Below, one piece after another: positions 62,294 to 64,000 of a DNA stretch of 64,000 bases. Positions within the stretch are counted from its first letter, which is position 1, and every line of letters begins with the position of its first letter. The notes below the pieces were generated by a model. It saw nothing but the letters and a program-made list of their open reading frames with translations, had not been told where the DNA came from and did no database searches. The stretch comes from Reyranella sp. GTDB lineage: Bacteria; Pseudomonadota; Alphaproteobacteria; Reyranellales; Reyranellaceae. Made by a program: the position numbers and the translations under genes. Location of the stretch: assembly GCF_017305915.1 (NCBI RefSeq), contig NZ_JAFKJN010000020.1, positions 1 to 64,000 of the forward strand, given 5' to 3'.

Positions 62294-63478
62294 CTATTCG
62301 GCGGCCGAGCGGTCCTTCGTCCGGGGCGGCACCGGCAGAAGCCGCGCATGGTCGCCGTCGAGAGCCAGCGCCACCCGGCCTTCGAGCAGCGCGACCGCAT
62401 CCTTTCCGAAGATCTCGTTGCGCCAGCCGTGCAGCACATGGAGGTCGCGCTTGCCGGCGGCGAGCCGGTCGATCTCGTCGGCGCTGGCGACCAAGCGGGC
62501 CGCGACGTCGGCCTGCTCGGCCTTGAGCCGCAGCAAGGTGCGCAGCAGGTCGACCACGGCGCCCGGCGCGCGCAGCTGCTCGGGCGGCCGCTCGCGGTTC
62601 GGCAGCTGTGCCTCCGGCAGCTTGCGGGCCTTGTCGATGGCGTCGAGGATCTCGCGACCCTGCCAGCCCTCGGCGAAGCCGCGGCCGAGGCCCCGGGTCA
62701 GCGCCAGCTCCTCGATGGACTTGGGGGAGTGGCTGGCGATCTCCAGCAGCTGCTCGTCGCGCAGCAGGCGCTGGCGCGGGATGTCGATGCGCTGGGCGGT
62801 GCGCTCGCGCCAGGCGGCGACCTCCTTCAGGGTGCCGAGCAGCCGGGGCGAGGCGCCGCGCGGCTTCAGTCGGCGCCAGGCCTGCTCGGGATCGGCCCGG
62901 TAGGTGCCGGGCTCGTTCAGCACCGCCATCTCCTCGGCGATCCAGCTGAAGCGTCCGGTCTTCTCGAGCTGGCGCTTCAGGGCCTCGTAGACCACCCGCA
63001 GGTGGGTGACGTCGGAGATCGCGTAAGTGATCTGCCGCTCGCTGAGCGGCCGGCGGCTCCAGTCGGTGAAGCGGCTCGACTTGTCGATCCGCGCCTTGGC
63101 GAGCTTGGTGGCGAGCGATTCGTAGGAGGCGGCCTCGCCGTGGCCGCAGACCATGGCCGCGACCTGGGTGTCGAACAGCGGCTCCGGCACCTTGTTCATG
63201 CGCAGGTAGAAAATTTCCAGGTCCTGACGAGCCGCATGAAAGACCTTGAGGACGTTGGGGTTGGCCATCAGCTCGTCGAGCGGGGACAGGTCGATACCGT
63301 CCGCCAGCGCGTCGATCGCCGCGGCTTCCTCCGGGCCCGCCACCTGGGCCAGGCAGAGCTTGGGCCAGTAGGTGCGCTCGCGCATGAATTCGGTGTCGAC
63401 CGCTATGAACTCGGCTTTGGCCAGGGGCTTGCAGAAGGCCGCCAGTTCCTCGGTCGTGGTAATCAGTTTCATTGACAT
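62294..63478 (-). CDS. rnd: Ribonuclease D
   Basis: 394 aa. DEDD exonuclease residues are visible: AVDTEFMRERTYWPKLCLAQ (Asp, Glu), KVFHAARQDLEIFYL (Asp), YAISDVTHLRVVYEAL (Tyr, Asp). The HRDC domain follows near 215-290 (LKEVAAWRERTAQ, then RLLRDEQLLEIA). It trims tRNA 3' ends. Start ATG 63478, with an alternative ATG 2 codons later. Confidence 0.93.
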   Translation of the reverse strand: MSMKLITTTEELAAFCKPLAKAEFIAVDTEFMRERTYWPKLCLAQVAGPEEAAAIDALADGIDLSPLDELMANPNVLKVFHAARQDLEIFYLRMNKVPEPLFDTQVAAMVCGHGEAASYESLATKLAKARIDKSSRFTDWSRRPLSERQITYAISDVTHLRVVYEALKRQLEKTGRFSWIAEEMAVLNEPGTYRADPEQAWRRLKPRGASPRLLGTLKEVAAWRERTAQRIDIPRQRLLRDEQLLEIASHSPKSIEELALTRGLGRGFAEGWQGREILDAIDKARKLPEAQLPNRERPPEQLRAPGAVVDLLRTLLRLKAEQADVAARLVASADEIDRLAAGKRDLHVLHGWRNEIFGKDAVALLEGRVALALDGDHARLLPVPPRTKDRSAAE

Positions 63479-63599
63479 TGCTCTATAGCGGGCATCCCGG
63501 CCTAGGAGAAGTTGCCGCTAACGGAAATCGACCCCAATCCCTTGACTTGGCGGGGCTATCCGTGCCTTTTGCCGCCCCGTCAAACCCCCGGAAATCGCG

Positions 63600-64000
63600 A
63601 TGTCCTCGGTGTATCGAACCCATACCTGCGGCCAATTGAGGCCCCTGCATGTCGGCCAGGAGGCGCGCCTGTCGGGCTGGGTCCAGCGCAAGCGCGACCA
63701 CGGGAATCTGCTGTTCATCGACCTGCGGGATCACTATGGGGTGACCCAGGTGGTGGTCGACGTCTCCAGCCCGGTATTCAAGACCGCCGAGGCGGTCCGC
63801 ACCGAGAGCGTGATCACGGTGACCGGCAAGGTGGTCGCCCGCCAGCCCTCGACCGTGAACTCCAAGCTCGCCACCGGCGAGGTCGAGCTCGACGCGGCCG
63901 AGATGGTCGTCCAGTCGATGGCCGAGCCGTTGCCGATCCCGGTCTACCAGGAGAACGACACCACGCCGGAGGAGCTGCGGCTCAAGTACCGCTTCCTAGA
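63600..64000 (+). CDS. aspS: Aspartate--tRNA ligase, 5' part (runs off window)
   Basis: Frame from ATG 63600 is open to the window edge (133 codons). SSVYRTHTCGQLRPLHVGQ, SGWVQRKRDHGNLLFIDLRD and YGVTQVVVDV are the OB-fold anticodon-binding domain of AspRS, ending LRLKYRFL at the start of the catalytic domain. It may be the nondiscriminating type (tRNA-Asn too), which this part cannot tell. Divergent from rnd across 121 bp. Confidence 0.95.
   Translation, partial: MSSVYRTHTCGQLRPLHVGQEARLSGWVQRKRDHGNLLFIDLRDHYGVTQVVVDVSSPVFKTAEAVRTESVITVTGKVVARQPSTVNSKLATGEVELDAAEMVVQSMAEPLPIPVYQENDTTPEELRLKYRFL

Overview
High-GC DNA of an alphaproteobacterium. This rests on an aa3-type oxidase subunit IV of the alphaproteobacterial kind, an HdaA-like DnaA paralogue, a CysN-CysC fusion, and the block purN-purM / DUF2066-perM-hdaA ... 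ppk-ppx / rnd / aspS. A Reyranella- or Rhodospirillales-like host fits the gene content, but that is inference. Coding density is very high, with many ATGA start/stop overlaps. I saw no tRNA, rRNA, insertion sequence, phage gene or CRISPR array.

1-22 kb is accessory and surface- or small-molecule-oriented. It starts with the tail of a LexA-like winged-helix protein and a minus-strand operon (SDR, ThDP enzyme of the acetolactate-synthase family, FkbM methyltransferase). Next come a zinc alcohol dehydrogenase, a NUDIX hydrolase and a large polytopic membrane protein. From 7.6 to 19.3 kb lies an unusual group: a methyltransferase, a Rieske protein with an inverted-looking domain order, two B12-binding-type radical SAM proteins, a UPF0104-type flippase-like membrane protein, two more FkbM methyltransferases, a PhyH dioxygenase and small membrane proteins. 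It ends with a Tat-exported, cysteine-rich Hint-domain protein carrying an exact 51-bp tandem duplication, and a nucleotidyltransferase-HAD fusion resembling heptose biosynthesis enzymes.

22-33 kb is metabolic: glmS, then a complete minus-strand sulfate operon cysP-T-W-A-H-D-NC running from uptake to APS reduction, with a TauE/SafE exporter convergent to it. 32.7-41 kb holds an MBL hydrolase, a TPR protein with a glycosyltransferase, a nucleotide-sugar dehydrogenase, pepA-holC, another FkbM-type methyltransferase and a cyclase-family hydrolase. 42-44.5 kb is a tungstate-type ABC transporter (tupBCA) bracketed by two related palindromic repeats. 44.6-51 kb holds a catabolic operon (acyl-CoA dehydrogenase, PhyH dioxygenase, tricarboxylate-binding protein), an MFS carrier and an ABC-F ATPase.

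51-64 kb is core genome: ndk behind a string of five hairpins, the oxidase subunit, purN/purM, DUF2066-perM-hdaA, a DUF2147 protein, an SDR lacking the usual Tyr/Lys, sixA, ppk, ppx, rnd and the start of aspS.

The best candidates for undescribed biology are the radical-SAM/FkbM/PhyH/Rieske group (7.6-18.8 kb), the Cys-repeat Hint protein (19.4 kb), the structured intergenic element at 24143-24211 and the zinc-ligand-depleted NTase-HAD fusion.
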